Position numbers and translations under genes: made by a program. Source: Narthecium ossifragum (taxonomy: Eukaryota > Streptophyta > Magnoliopsida > Dioscoreales > Nartheciaceae). Taken from it: 64,000 nt of DNA. Of the stretch, positions 46,758 through 57,963 are shown piece by piece. The notes beneath the pieces are model-generated. The model had not been told where the DNA came from and ran no database searches. It saw only the letters and a list, made by a program, of their open reading frames with translations. The DNA is taken from the NCBI GenBank assembly GCA_963920575.1, contig OY986964.1, positions 16,495,987 through 16,559,986 of the forward strand, in the 5' to 3' direction. Numbering within the stretch: position 1 is the stretch's first letter; each line of letters begins with the position of its first letter.

Positions 46758-47395
46758 GACCATTTTAGGATAATTTTGACTGCACTTCAGCTCATTCCTC
46801 TCTCTAATCTCCGATCTCTCCCACCCATTTCGGCTGCTATCTCCTTCGACAATGACAGTGCCAACACCGGGGAGGTGGAGGACCACCACGGGAGAACGTT
46901 TGAGCGGTGGGATAGGTCCGGTGAGGCCAGTGCCGAGGAGGTGGAGTACCACCACAGGAGGAGGTTTGAGTGGTGGGATAGGTCCGATGAGGCTAGGGCC
47001 GAGGAGGCGAAGTACCATGGCCTCAAGCGAATCCATGTCTGCGCCCTGCGCGGCAGCTTCCCCATCGGCCAACCCGTCCTCGCCAAGCATCTCATCCTTG
47101 CCAACACATCTCATCCTTGCCAAACATAAGCCACTCTCATCTCTATTCGGATAGCTGCCATAGATGTATATAATAGAGAGAAGGATGATGGATGCAATAG
47201 AGAAAAAGGCCAAAATGGTTGATGAGAGGAGAAACATCCGCATCCCTCCGCTGCCGTCCCTCTTTCGGCTTCCAGACCCCTCTTCATCCACTTCCTCAGC
47301 AATCAATGACGAGCCCAACCCAACGAAGCCACCTCCATTGATTCCATATTTAGCATTGCCAATGTGTTGTAGGTGGTGTTTGTCCATAGAATTAA
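46758..47395. other. Unassigned segment with a 66-bp tandem repeat
   Basis: About 46874-47005 holds two units of roughly 66 bp (GGTGGAG-ACCACCAC, then GGTGGGATAGGTCCG, then GAGGC-AG-GCCGAGGAG) and part of a third. On the minus strand around 47300-47160 an open frame encodes a charged stretch (EEVDEEGSGSRKRDG) and a clear hydrophobic helix (FLLSSTILAFFSIASIILL). This could be a fragment of a membrane protein gene cut by the LTR at 47396 and by the gap. I do not recognise it and cannot show that it is a gene. Confidence 0.35.
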
Positions 47396-48088
47396 TGTCG
47401 CGCCCCGACCCATAAAAGCCCAACCGGACCCCGACGCGAACCGGAACCTAACAAACTGCGGAAAATTTTTGCAAGAGTTCTCCGGCAACAGGACGGCGAG
47501 AAATACCGTCAAAAAACTATACCAAATCCCACAAAACCTTGGAATCTGGTAGTACGAAAGACCACAAGTCCAAAACCGGTACATATGCCAGAAACCAACA
47601 AACATGTAGCAAGATTAACTCAAACCAAACACAAACAATCTCAAACCTCACAAAATCGGAAAGCAAATAGGTAGGATCCCTACCTAGACTAGCGCAGCTT
47701 CAATCCCAGCTGTCACGCCAAAGATCGCCCTCAACCTCTTCTAAATCCAGCCAGCTCTAAGCTCAGGGATTGCGGATTTCAAAAGGATTAAAGAAGAAGG
47801 TCGCGTCCATTTTATAGATGGACGAACCGACTTATGAATGATCGATCATTCCTCAAGAATGATCGATCCTTCATGACGATGCAAGACTTTCTGGCACCAA
47901 ATGATCGATCCTTCCATCGAGGGATGATCGATCATCACTAAACGATCGATCCTTCGAGCAAGGAATGATCGATCATCTAGGTGCAGAAAGCTAGACTTGT
48001 GCTAGAACACAAGCCCAAGCCCGGATCTTTCGATCCCGGATCCACCTAACCGTTCTAAACAGACATTATCACAAGCACGGTCAGTGTG
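47396..48088 (-). mobile_element. LTR L3 (family A1), inverted and internally deleted
   Basis: On the minus strand it ends GGGTCGGGGCGCGACA (47396 edge) and runs up to CACACTGACC at 48088. It keeps the GATCGATC cluster near the TATA box (47835-47970), a TATA box (minus strand, 47816-47811), and the leader stem-loop (about 47670-47688). It lacks about 1.4 kb of the LTR middle and about 150 bp of the LTR start. It meets LTR L4 head to head. Confidence 0.8.
47835..47970 (-). repeat. GATCGATC cluster in LTR L3
   Basis: At least six GATCGATC units, several as AATGATCGATCATT, occur in pairs upstream of this LTR's TATA box. They mirror the cluster at 48366-48437 on the other side of the head-to-head junction. 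Confidence 0.85.
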
Positions 48089-48365
48089 AGGGCCTGCCCC
48101 TCTACTACTCGGTCGACCGGCTGAGTCGGGCACGTGGCTCGTTTGCTTGTTTCACGTCGAGCGCGCGATCCAATGGATCACATTGTTCTTGGACTGCAAA
48201 GGCAATTTGATAAATTATATTTTGTCGGTTTGTTTCACACCCGCGTGTGCACACACTGACCATATTTGTGATAATGTCTGTTTAGAACTGTTAGGTGGAC
48301 CCGGGATCGAAAGATCCGGGCTTGGGCTTGTGTTCTAGCCCAAGTCTAGCTTTCTGCACCTAGAT

Positions 48366-49084
48366 GATCGATCATTCCTTGCTAGAAGGATCGATCATTT
48401 AGTGATGATTGATCATCCCTCGCTAGAAGGATCGATCATTTGGCGCAGGAAGTTGCGATCGTTATGGAGGTTCGTCTGTCTATAAAACGAACGCGACCTT
48501 CTTCTTTCAATGCTTTCAAAATTCTCCACCCCTGAGCTCAGAGCTGGCTGGATTTGGAGGAGATTGAGGGCGATCGTCGGCTTAGCAGCTGAGATTGAAG
48601 CTGCGCTAGTCTAGGTAGGGATTCTACCTACTTTCTTTCCGATTTCGTGAGGTTTTGAGCTTGGTTGTGTTTGGTTTGAGTTAATCTTGCTGCATGTTCG
48701 TTGGTTTGTAGTAGAAATACCGGTTTTGGATTCGTGGTCGTTCGTACTACCAGATCCCAAATTTTTGTGGGATGTGGTAGAGTTTTCCGACGGTATTTCT
48801 CGCCGTCCGGTTGCCGGAGAACCCAACAGGATCGATCATTCTTGAGGAATGATCGATCACTCTGGGTTGGTCATGCTTAGCTCGGAAAGGATCGATCATC
48901 TGGTTGGAGATGATCGATCATGTCCTTTGGCTGACATGGGGGAGGTCCTTGGTCATGAAGGTGATCGATTTGGCTTGGTGATCGATCTTCCTTCATGGAG
49001 GGAAGATCGATCCCTTGTAGCTTGACAGGGACTGAACCTTCTCATCACCAGGGTGATCGATCATTCCCCTAGAGATGATCGATC
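48366..49084 (+). repeat. GATCGATC clusters in LTR L4
   Basis: The upstream cluster starts at 48366, 48389, 48407 (GATTGATC) and 48430: two pairs, each exactly 23 bp apart. The downstream cluster starts at 48832/48853, 48892/48914, 48963/48980/49005 and 49055/49077, with steps of 17-25 bp, mostly 21-22. The TATA box at 48481 lies between the clusters. Confidence 0.9.
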
Positions 49085-49428
49085 CTTCGTGTGACAGGGA
49101 GTTCAATGGGTTTTCCCCGCGGGGCTTCGTTTATGCGGTTTTCTCTACCCCTTTATAAACTGGTACATATCCTTGAGCATGTAAGCCCCATAATGAGGGG
49201 TAGTGGTGAACCGGGAGAGTGACGACTCCCGAGATGTGTAGATAGCATGTTGTACTGTTAGTCTTGTTTGCCGGGGTTGCTTCCCGTAATATGTTGTCTT
49301 TTGGTGGGCTGGCTGCAGTTGGTGGGGCTACCACTACAGCAGCTCCTTAGCCTATTTTACTGTTCACCACCCCGGTCGGCAAGGTGTCGAGCCCATACCT
49401 TATTTTCTTAATCGTCACATATGTTGCA

Positions 49429-51824
49429 TGCGAGGACCCGTACCTCCAACCCGATCTGACCGCGTTAGGTCGAGGGTCTTGTTTTGTGGTTTGGCCCGGT
49501 TGGCCTTGGGATGCAATTGGTTGATCGCATCGCTCGTTTTGACCCGGGGACATTTTGGTAAATATGCTCTCTGGTGGTCAGTTTCACACCCGCGTTACAC
49601 ACACTGTCTTTGATTGATGTATGTGATTGATTAGAACCTTAAGGGCGCTTCCGATCGGACGGCTGCGATCGATTCCAGCTTTCTATTTAACCCTTTCTTT
49701 TCTCTCTCTTTCCCTGGCTTTCCTTCTTCTCCTGTCGTTCTCTCTCTCCCTCTCTCCTACCGGCTGTGCTAGGGTTTCGGATCGCGATCTTCGAGGAGCG
49801 GATCTTGATGATCGGACTTGGGGGATGCGTGGAGGAGCTGCCCTGCTTGTTCAGGTAGGTGTTTCTACCTCGATCTTGTGATTGGGTTCTCCTAGGATAG
49901 GTTTATTCTGTTTTCGATGTAGGAATACATGATAGAATGTTGTGTACTTCAATACATGAGTGTTATAGCATGTGTAGAATAGCTCTACCTCTTGGTTTTC
50001 GTATTTTATCGGATGATTCCCGTATTATCGCCGTTTTGTCTGTTTTCGCCCATTAAAACCTAGATTTGAGACTTAACCATGAAAATCATGTTTTCTTCAT
50101 ATCAATAGCTTCTTCTTCATCTATTATGCATGCCTGCAAAGTTTCATCGATTTTCAACGAGATTTGATCATTCAAATCCAAGAAATTGGATTTCCGGCAC
50201 AGTTCTGAGGAACTGTGCATAAGACCCGACAGTCAATCAGCGGATCAACCGTCAAGCGTAGATACGCTTCTTTCTGGCCTGACGGTCGACCGTCGCATCG
50301 ACCGTCAGGCTCTGTCGCGTTTTTGGTCTCCCAGGGTCGATGCACCGATTGACCGCGGGCTCCCTCTCCTTTCCATTCCGCCTCACGGTCGATCGTCGGA
50401 TCGACCGTCACATCGTCCATGAGGCTCTGTCTTGTTTTGGGCCTCCCACGGTCGATGTACCGATCGACCGTGGCCCTTATGTTTTTCCCTCGTTTGGCCC
50501 CACGATCGACCGTCGGATCGACCGTGGCATCGACTGTGGCCTCACGGTCGACCATCGGATCGACCGTCGCATCGACCGTGGGCCACTAAGCTGTGTTTTC
50601 GGATTTCCTTTGATTGGTTTTCATTCATGATAGATATCCAATCATGTTAGGAATCATACACGTTGTTTTCACGGCATATTAATGGATTTCTATCGAGATT
50701 GGGAATTGAACTGGGAGTTTAACCTCTTTGACGAATTTACAGTTTTTACTTGCATTTAAATACTTGGTTGGTTAGTAGTTTAAATGCTTATTGCTTTCCT
50801 AGCCGTTAGCTAACTATGAGTGTTAGCTAATGAGGTATTGTGGAACCTTAGCCCGTTGTCGGCGAGTGCCGAGGGCTATTGTATATCTGTTGAACCTATA
50901 ATTGATGTTGTGACATATAGAGACATCTAGGATAGATGTTTGCATAGGTTCATGCACTGTATGCATTAGAGGCATATCAGGTTAGGCGGGCGATGGGTTG
51001 ATCGCCGATCCGAGGCTCTCAGGTAGCTCGGATCTAGCTTTAGGATCGCGGTTGGGTTGTAAGGATTAGGGCGTGATTGTAGAAATTGGAATCTTATGTT
51101 ATCGAGGATGTGTTATAGTTGGCTATGATCTTTGCTTTGAGGTTTAGAGGTCGTGGTGTCTTCCCAAGGCCGAGTGCTAAGGATGGTTGTCGATGTCCCT
51201 GACATGGTCCCCAGGCAGTGGTTTCCTGCTGGGTAAAGGTGATCCTACTGGTTCTGGTTCTTGTTCCTTCCAACGTGTTGGTTGATGTTCCCAACGTGGT
51301 CGGTCGAGAAGAGTAGGATCCCTTGGGGAGTCGATAGGGGTTGGGAGAACCCCGTGGCATTCCTTAGGCTTGAGCGGGGAGACATCACTGTTGTTGTTTT
51401 CCTCCTTTCAGTGTGCCGTAGAGTAGAACCCTACTGAGCTTATTGCTCACTCCTACCCGGTCTGCGTTTGCAGGTGCAGGCGCCGGCTCTTCCTCGGTGG
51501 TTCCAGCGGGATCAGGTCTTGGCGGCATGTCGACTTCCGGAGGCGTTTGAGGTCTCAGAGAGAAAGATGTGTATTTTTGGCAGTTTATGTTTAATGTTAT
51601 CTTTTGAGGATGATGTATTTAACGTTGAATAAATGAGATCATGTTCCCTCTTTTGATTGAGTTTTATTCCGCAATGTAATATTTAGTTTACCTTTATGCC
51701 CTTGGAAGCCTTTAAGTTAAAAGTTAATTCCGTTTTGTATATTGTCGCGCCAGGTTGAATGTGAATAGTGTAGGTTTCCCCTCATGCCTCGACTCGGATG
51801 TGTTTTCTGGATCAGGGTATGACA
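49429..51824 (+). mobile_element. Solo LTR of family B nested in LTR L4
   Basis: It starts TGCGAGGACCCG and ends GATCAGGGTATGACA. TTGCA flanks it at 49424-49428 and 51825-51829; removing it restores L4 sequence (GTTGCATGCTTATCTGC). It is 2,396 bp. It has a C/T-rich stretch (49690-49765), a leader stem-loop AGGTAGGTGTTTCTACCT (49853-49870) and a GGTCGACC-type array (50284-50585). It is related to family A by its start, leader hairpin and general layout, but most sequence differs. There is no protein gene. Confidence 0.92.
50284..50585 (+). repeat. GGTCGACC-type array in the family B LTR
   Basis: Repeated ACGGTCGACCGTCGCATCG blocks and GGTCGATG-N5-GATCGACC pairs. Successive TCGA cores are about 12-13 bp apart within a block; blocks repeat every 60-90 bp. 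The same design appears at 63345-63640 and in the deleted Athila-like element. Confidence 0.88.
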
Positions 51825-52764
51825 TTGCATGCTTATCTGCATTCCTGCGTATGTTCATAGCATGCATCTGGTTGTGCATTAGTTGCATAAGGTTAGGACG
51901 TGGGCGATCTGTAGGTCGCCGTCGCGAGGCTTGGAAGCTCGGATTTAGCCCTAGGACCGAGGTTGGGTAGCTTGGTCCAGGTTTGAATGGTGGTGTTCAG
52001 TCGATTTCGAGGATAGGCCTGGATGACTCGAACACCTGTTGATTGATGATTTTTAGAGGTCGTGTCGGCCTCGACCCGGGTTCTAAGGTGTAACCAATGT
52101 CCAGTTGTGACGATCCTTGAGTAGAGGGTGTGCCTACTCAGCGATGTCATTTCCTGCCAGCAGTGCCGGTTTCCAGCTTGTGAGTCAGCAGTATTGGTTC
52201 CCTGTTTACTAAGCGTGACCCGTCATGTAACCAGTTCCCCTGGAAGATCATGACCGTGGACCTCAAGGACACGCAGTGTGGTTATGGAACCCCTGTGTAC
52301 ACCTTTCTGGAGGGCGACACTGTTGCGTTTCCCTCTTCTTTTTGTGTGTCGTAGTGTAGTTTCCCTGATTCCTACCCAGGCTGCGTTTTGCATGTGCATG
52401 CATTAGCTCCTCTTCGGTGGCCTCTACCGGGCAGTTGGTCGGCGATGCGGCGGCGCCTTGCGAAGTCTGAGGAGTGGTGATATGTCTTTCCCAGAACCCT
52501 TGTATAGTTAGCCTCCCATGGGAGAATATAAATGTTTGCACTTGATCTTTCCCACTTCGAGGTTTTGTATATTATGCTTTGGGATTTGATATCTTTAAAC
52601 TTGAGGTTTCTTAAACCTTTAATTTGTAAATGTGGGTGTTTGATGAATTGTTTAGGGAGACCATTAGGTTAGAGAGAACCCTAGCCAAAAAATTTCGCAG
52701 TTTGTTAGGTTCCGGTTCGCGTCGCCCTGCCCGGTTGGGCTTTCACGAGTCGGGGCGTGACAGC

Positions 52765-52777
52765 TTAGTATCAGAGC
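52765..52777 (+). promoter_or_regulatory. Primer-binding site of element E
   Basis: TTAGTATCAGAGC lies two bases past the LTR end. It matches the initiator tRNA-Met type site with one or two changes. Confidence 0.65.
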
Positions 52778-53404
52778 ATAGGTTGTAGATCCCAGGGTCA
52801 GGATCAGGATTCTGTTGAGATTGAGCATGGGATGGGATAGTTTCATATCTAGAACATCCGTGTATGCTCTTCTGTGATGTGTTGTGCTTTTCATTTTTCA
52901 CTGTGTTGTTTGTTTTGCGGTTTCGGACCAGTGGACGCTCATTGGTCGTTGGTGATTGCGCAGATGTCGGAAGCTCGAGACCGACCTTTGGTTGTTGGTC
53001 GGGGTGGGGCACGACCTGGTCGACCCGCCCGACCAGACAAGGTGGCACCTGTCAGGGAGGTCAGAGCTAGATGGGTTGAGCCATCACCAGCGACGGTTTC
53101 GGTCGCATAGGAGGAGGCCTTTTTTGCCGATGAGAGGGTCCTCGCCCCTGTCGACGGGCGGGCCACGGCGGTGGTCATGATGGATTTCCAGCGGCTGAAC
53201 TCGCCTAGGTTCAGTGGTGAGACTGGGGATCCCACTACAGCAGACGGCTGGCTCAAGGGAGTCACGTGCGTCCTCGACACTCTCTTCGTCAAGGATGACC
53301 GGATTCGGGTCACCCTCGCAGTGTTTCAGTTCGACGGAGACGCCCTTGACTGGTGGTGCACCACCCAGCACACCAGTGACAGAGACGAGCCACTGTGGGA
53401 GGAG

Positions 53405-54253
53405 TGCATGCTTATCTCTTACCTACGTATGATCATAAAATGCATTCTGTTATGCATTAGATGCATAAGGATAGGGCGTGGGCGATTGGTCGATCGCAGA
53501 TCCGAGGCTTTCGGATAGCTCGGATTTAACTCTAGGACCGTAGCGGGTAGCAAGGTACAGGTTGGATTGTAGTATTCAGTCGATATTGATGATAGGTTTA
53601 GATGACTTGAATACATATTGATCGATGATTTAGAGGTCGTGTCGGCCTCGAGCCAGGTACTGAGGGTGCAGTCGGTGTCGGTCCCTCGCCTAGCAGTGTC
53701 TGGTTCCTGCTAGTGGGACAGCAGTGTTGTTTTCCTGCTTTACTGAGAGTGGGGCCTGGACAGGAGCTCTCAGTGGCGCGCGGTGGGGTTATGGGGCCCC
53801 GTCGCACACCTAGGCCTAGCTTGGGGGCGACACTGTTGTGTTCCCTCTCTTTTTGTGTGTCGTAGTGTAGAACCCTACTGAGCTTTATGCTCACTCCTAC
53901 CTGGGCTGCGTTTTGCAGGTACATGCGTCAGCTCTTCTTCGGTGGCCCCTACCGGGCAGGTGTTTGGTGGCGTGGCGGCGTCTGGCAGTGCTTGAGGAGC
54001 GGTGACAGTCTTCTACACCCTTTTGTTATATAGCCTCCTACGGAATTATGTTGTACAAATGTAAACTCTTTTGAGAATTTGAATATTATATATCTTTTGA
54101 GGTTGTTAATCTTTGATTTAATAAGGGTGCTTATGAATTGTTTAGGGAGACCAGTAGGTTAGAGGGAACCCCTCGCCAAAATTATTCCGCATTAGTTAGG
54201 TTCTGGTTCGTGTCATTTGGCCCGGTTGGGCCTTCGCTGGTCGGGGCGCGACA
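53405..54253 (+). mobile_element. Partial LTR L5 (3' part) inside element E gag
   Basis: From TGCATGCTTATCT it matches the last 40% of the family A LTRs and ends GGTCGGGGCGCGACA. The 5' 60% of the LTR and the end of gag are missing, so one deletion probably removed both. No target duplication remains. Confidence 0.8.
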
Positions 54254-55210
54254 GCTAGACCGAGCCGCTCCAGAGGTGTAGGCGGCCAGCGAGGGCGTGT
54301 GTTTGCCCTTCCAGCATGTGAGCTGCTGGACACCATTCAACTATACTAGCCACCAGTGCAGTACCAACAGGCAGCAACAGAGTCATCTGTACTCTGAGGT
54401 ATCATTCAGCTTTCTAGTTATTTAGTAGATGTGCTGATAGATTCTGGGGTGTTTTATTCCTATGTTGCTAGCTTGTGTCTGGCATCGCTAGGATTAGAGA
54501 CGAGATGGCTAGGGGTGGCACAGTCAGTAGACTCACCGATCGGTAGGACAGCCAGGGTAGACCGGGTCTGTCGATCTTGTTCCTTGGAGGTTGGAGGCCT
54601 CCGTGACTGTCTAGACCTGCGGGTGCTAGACATGATGGGTTTTGATGTGATACTCAGTATGGACTGGTTAGCAGCATACCGAGCCATCATCGATTGTGGT
54701 CGCCGGAGGGTGGTCGCTTGCACACCCGACGGGACACGGTTTGTGTTGTTGGGGGATCGGTTCTCAGCCAATTCCTTTGCTTGTGGTGTGAGACGGCATG
54801 ACGGCGAGCTTTCAGCCTTGCTGGCCAGCCTGTCCCTCTTTGGTTTTGAGGGAGTGCAGCAGAGCAGTTTTTTCCGGATCGTGTGCGACTTTGCAGACGT
54901 GTTTCCCGAGGTGTTGCGGGGGCTTCAACTGTCCAGAGAGGTCGATTTTGAGATCAACCTAGTACCAGGTACCGTACCGATCTCTCTCCCAGCTTTCAGG
55001 ATGGCACCAGCAGAGCATAGCGAGTTGAGGACTCAGTTGGACGAGCTGACCAGCAGAGGCTTCATCCGTCCCAGGATGTCTCCCTGGGGGGCGCCAGTGT
55101 TGTTCGCAAAGAAGAAGGATGGTACCCTTTGACTTTGCATAGACTACAGGCGGCTCAACAAGGTGACAGTGAAGAACAGGTATTCGACAGATCGACGACT
55201 TGTTCGACCA

Positions 55211-57581
55211 TGTGAGGACCTGCCCCTCTACCCCTGTGCCTCGTCGTTGACCACAAGGGAAATTTGGTAAATTACGCCTTGTTGGTTTGTTTCACACCCG
55301 CGTGTGTACACAATGACCATGTTTGTGTTAGTGTTTGATTAGAAAGGTTAGGTGGACCCGGGATCAAAAGATCCAGGCTTGGGCTTGAGTTTTAGCCCAA
55401 GTCTAGCTTTCTGCACCTAAGGAATCGATCTTTCCTTGCTAGAAGATCGATCTTTTAATGCCAGAAGGTCAAGGTGTGATCGTCATGAAGGATCGATCTT
55501 TTCTTAGAGAAAGATCGATCATTCATAGGTCGGTTCGTTTGTCTATAAAACGGACGTAACCCTCTTCCTTGAATCCCTTTTGAAATCTGCATTCTTGAGC
55601 TCAGAGTCGCCGGATTTTGAAGAGATTTGGGACAATCGAAGGCTTGGCAGCTGAGATTGAAGCAGCTATTGCCTAGGTAGGGATCCTACCTACGTTTGTT
55701 TTCCGATTTTGTGAGTTTTGAGTTGATTGTGATTTTTTTCGTTTAGATCTCACTGAATACATGTTAGTTTGTAGTATTTCCACCGGTTTTGGACTCGTGG
55801 TCCTTCGTACTACCAGATCCCAGGGTTTTGTGGAATTTGGTGGAGTTTTCCGACGGTATTTCTCGTCGGAGGTTTGTCGAAAAACCCAACAAGATCGATC
55901 TTTATGGGAGAAAGATCTATCCTTCATTGTGGGTCATGCTGAACCCGAGCATGATCGATCATCGGGTGAGGATGATCTATCCTTGTGCCTTGGGTAACAT
56001 GGGATCCCCTTTGTCGCGAGGAGGATCGATCTTCTTGGGAGGAAGGATCGATCTTCCTTGGCGCGGCAAAGAGGATGCCCTCTATCGCGAGGATGATCAA
56101 TCTTCCTGGGAGGAAGGATCAATCATCCTTGACACGATATGGAAGGATGCTCTCTGTCGCACTCATGATCGATCTTCCTTGGAGGAAGGATCGATCATCT
56201 TTGGCTCGACAAGGAAGGAAGCTCTTTGTTACTGGGAAGATCGATCTTTCCTTGGGAAAAAGATCGATCCTTTGAGGACAGAGAGGGATTTTCTTGGTTT
56301 TGCCCGCGGGGCTTTGTACGTATAGATTTCCTTACATCTTTATATCTTGTACATACTCTTAAGCATGCTAGCCCCATATTAGGGGCAGTGGTGAACCAGG
56401 AGAGTGATGACTCATTGGATGTTTAGAATAAGCGGGCGAGTGGCCCTATCGCTTTCCATAGCCTTGCATGCCGCGCGTGCACCGAGGGCTTTTAACTGCG
56501 TTGTTTGTCTCTGTTGTTTGCGGGGCTGCTTCCCGATGCAGGTTGCTGGTGAACTGGCTGACAGTTGGTCGTGTATCACTGCAGCAGTTCCAGACCTTAA
56601 ATACATGTTCACCACCCCGGGCCGGCAGTGTGCCGAGCCCAGACCATGTTATGTTATCATCACATACTGCTGCATGCTTTAACTGTTCTCTATGTGTATG
56701 TTCATCGCATGCATCTCTGTTGTGCATTAGTTACATGGTTAGGGCGTGGGCGATCTGTGGGTCGCCGTCCCTAGACTGGAAGCTCGGATTTAGCCCTAGG
56801 ACCGGGGTTGGGTAGTTTGGACCCGGTTTGAATTGTGGTGTACAGTCAAATTTGATGAAAGGCCTAGATGACTGGTACACATGTTGCTTGATGATTGCAG
56901 AGGTCATGTAGGCCTCGAGTCGGATGCTGAGGTGTAGTCGGTGTCCCATTGTGTTGACCCTTGAGTCGAGGGGTTGCCTACTCAGCGGTGCCATTTCCCG
57001 TCTGCAATGCTATTCCCTGCTTGTGGGCCAGCAATATTAGTTCCTGCATAATGAGTGTGACCTGATATGTGAACAATTCTTCTGGAAGACCATGATCGTG
57101 GGCCTCAGGGACACGCGGTGGGGTTATGGGACCTCTGTATACACACATGTCTTACTTGAGGGTGACATTGTTGTGTTTCCCTCTTCCTTCTGTGTGTCGT
57201 AGTGTAGTTTCCCAGCTGAGCTTAGTTGCTCACTTCTACCCGGGCTACATTTTGCAGTTACAGGCGCTAGCTCCTCTTCGGTGGCCCCTACCGGGCAGTT
57301 GGTCGGCGGTGCGGCGCGCCATGCGGACTCTGAGAGGTGGCAATCTTTTACAGCTTTAAACCCTATTAGTTAGCCTTCTACGGGAGTAAATGTTGTATTT
57401 GGATCTTCCCCTCTTCGAGGATTTGTATATTAAATTCTCTTTGGATTTGTAATCTTGGGTTCGAGGTTTGCTTGAATTATTGTCTTTTCATTGAGGGTGT
57501 TTTGGTGAATTGCTAGGGAGACCAATAGGTTAGAGGGAACCCTCGTCAAATTTTCCGCGTTTCGCGGGTCGGGGCGCGACA
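55211..57581 (+). mobile_element. Solo LTR L6 (family A1) in element E reverse transcriptase
   Basis: It starts TGTGAGGACCTGCCCCTC and ends GGTCGGGGCGCGACA, 2,371 bp, with GACCA at 55206-55210 and 57582-57586. RT sequence is continuous across it (IDDLFDQ to [12 protein letters not shown]). TATAAAA is at 55544-55550; leader stem-loop TAGGTAGGGATCCTACCTA at 55674-55692. Confidence 0.95.
55423..56275 (+). repeat. GATCGATC clusters in LTR L6
   Basis: Upstream of the TATA box: pairs 55423/55445 and 55491/55513, both 22 bp apart. Downstream: pairs 55893/55914, 55953/55974 and 56024/56046 (21-22 bp), and further units to about 56275. Some units have drifted to GATCTATC or GATCAATC. Confidence 0.88.
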
Positions 57582-57963
57582 GACCAGTTGCGAGGATCTT
57601 CAGTGTTCTCAAAGATCGACCTCCGCACAGGCTACCACCAGTTGAAGGTTCGGGATTGCGACATCCCGAAGACGGCTTTCCGGACTCGGTACGGCCTGTA
57701 CGAGTTTGTGGGTATGTCATTTGGGTTGACGAATGCACTCGTAATGTTCATGGATCTGATGCAGAGGATCTTTTAGCCGTTTCTAGACCAGTTCGTAGTG
57801 GTGTTCTTCGACGACATCCTGATCTATTCTTGATCAGAGGAGGAGCACGGGCAACACTTGGTGACAGTTTTGCAGCTACTTCGTGAGCATCGGCTATATG
57901 CCAAGGCTTCCAAGTGTGAGTTCTGGCTTGCACAAGTGGGGTTCCTTGGACACGTGGTGTCGG

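Larger units (their letters stand above)
48085..52762 (+). repeat. LTR L4 (5' LTR of element E), split by a solo LTR
   Basis: It starts TGTGAGGGCCTGCCCCTC and ends GTCGGGGCGTGACA. Its own sequence is 48085-49428 plus 51830-52762, about 2.28 kb. TATAAAA is at 48481-48487; the leader stem-loop TAGGTAGGGATTCTACCTA at 48612-48630. Confidence 0.88.

Noticed and set aside
46355..47423. Long open frames running through the N gap on both strands
   Set aside because: The gap supplies most of the apparent length. Real sequence on the two sides cannot be joined.
55789..56325. A 178-codon open frame in LTR L6
   Set aside because: It is produced by the palindrome cluster (repeated DRSS, GSI), lies in an LTR, and is not kept open in LTR L4 or L1.
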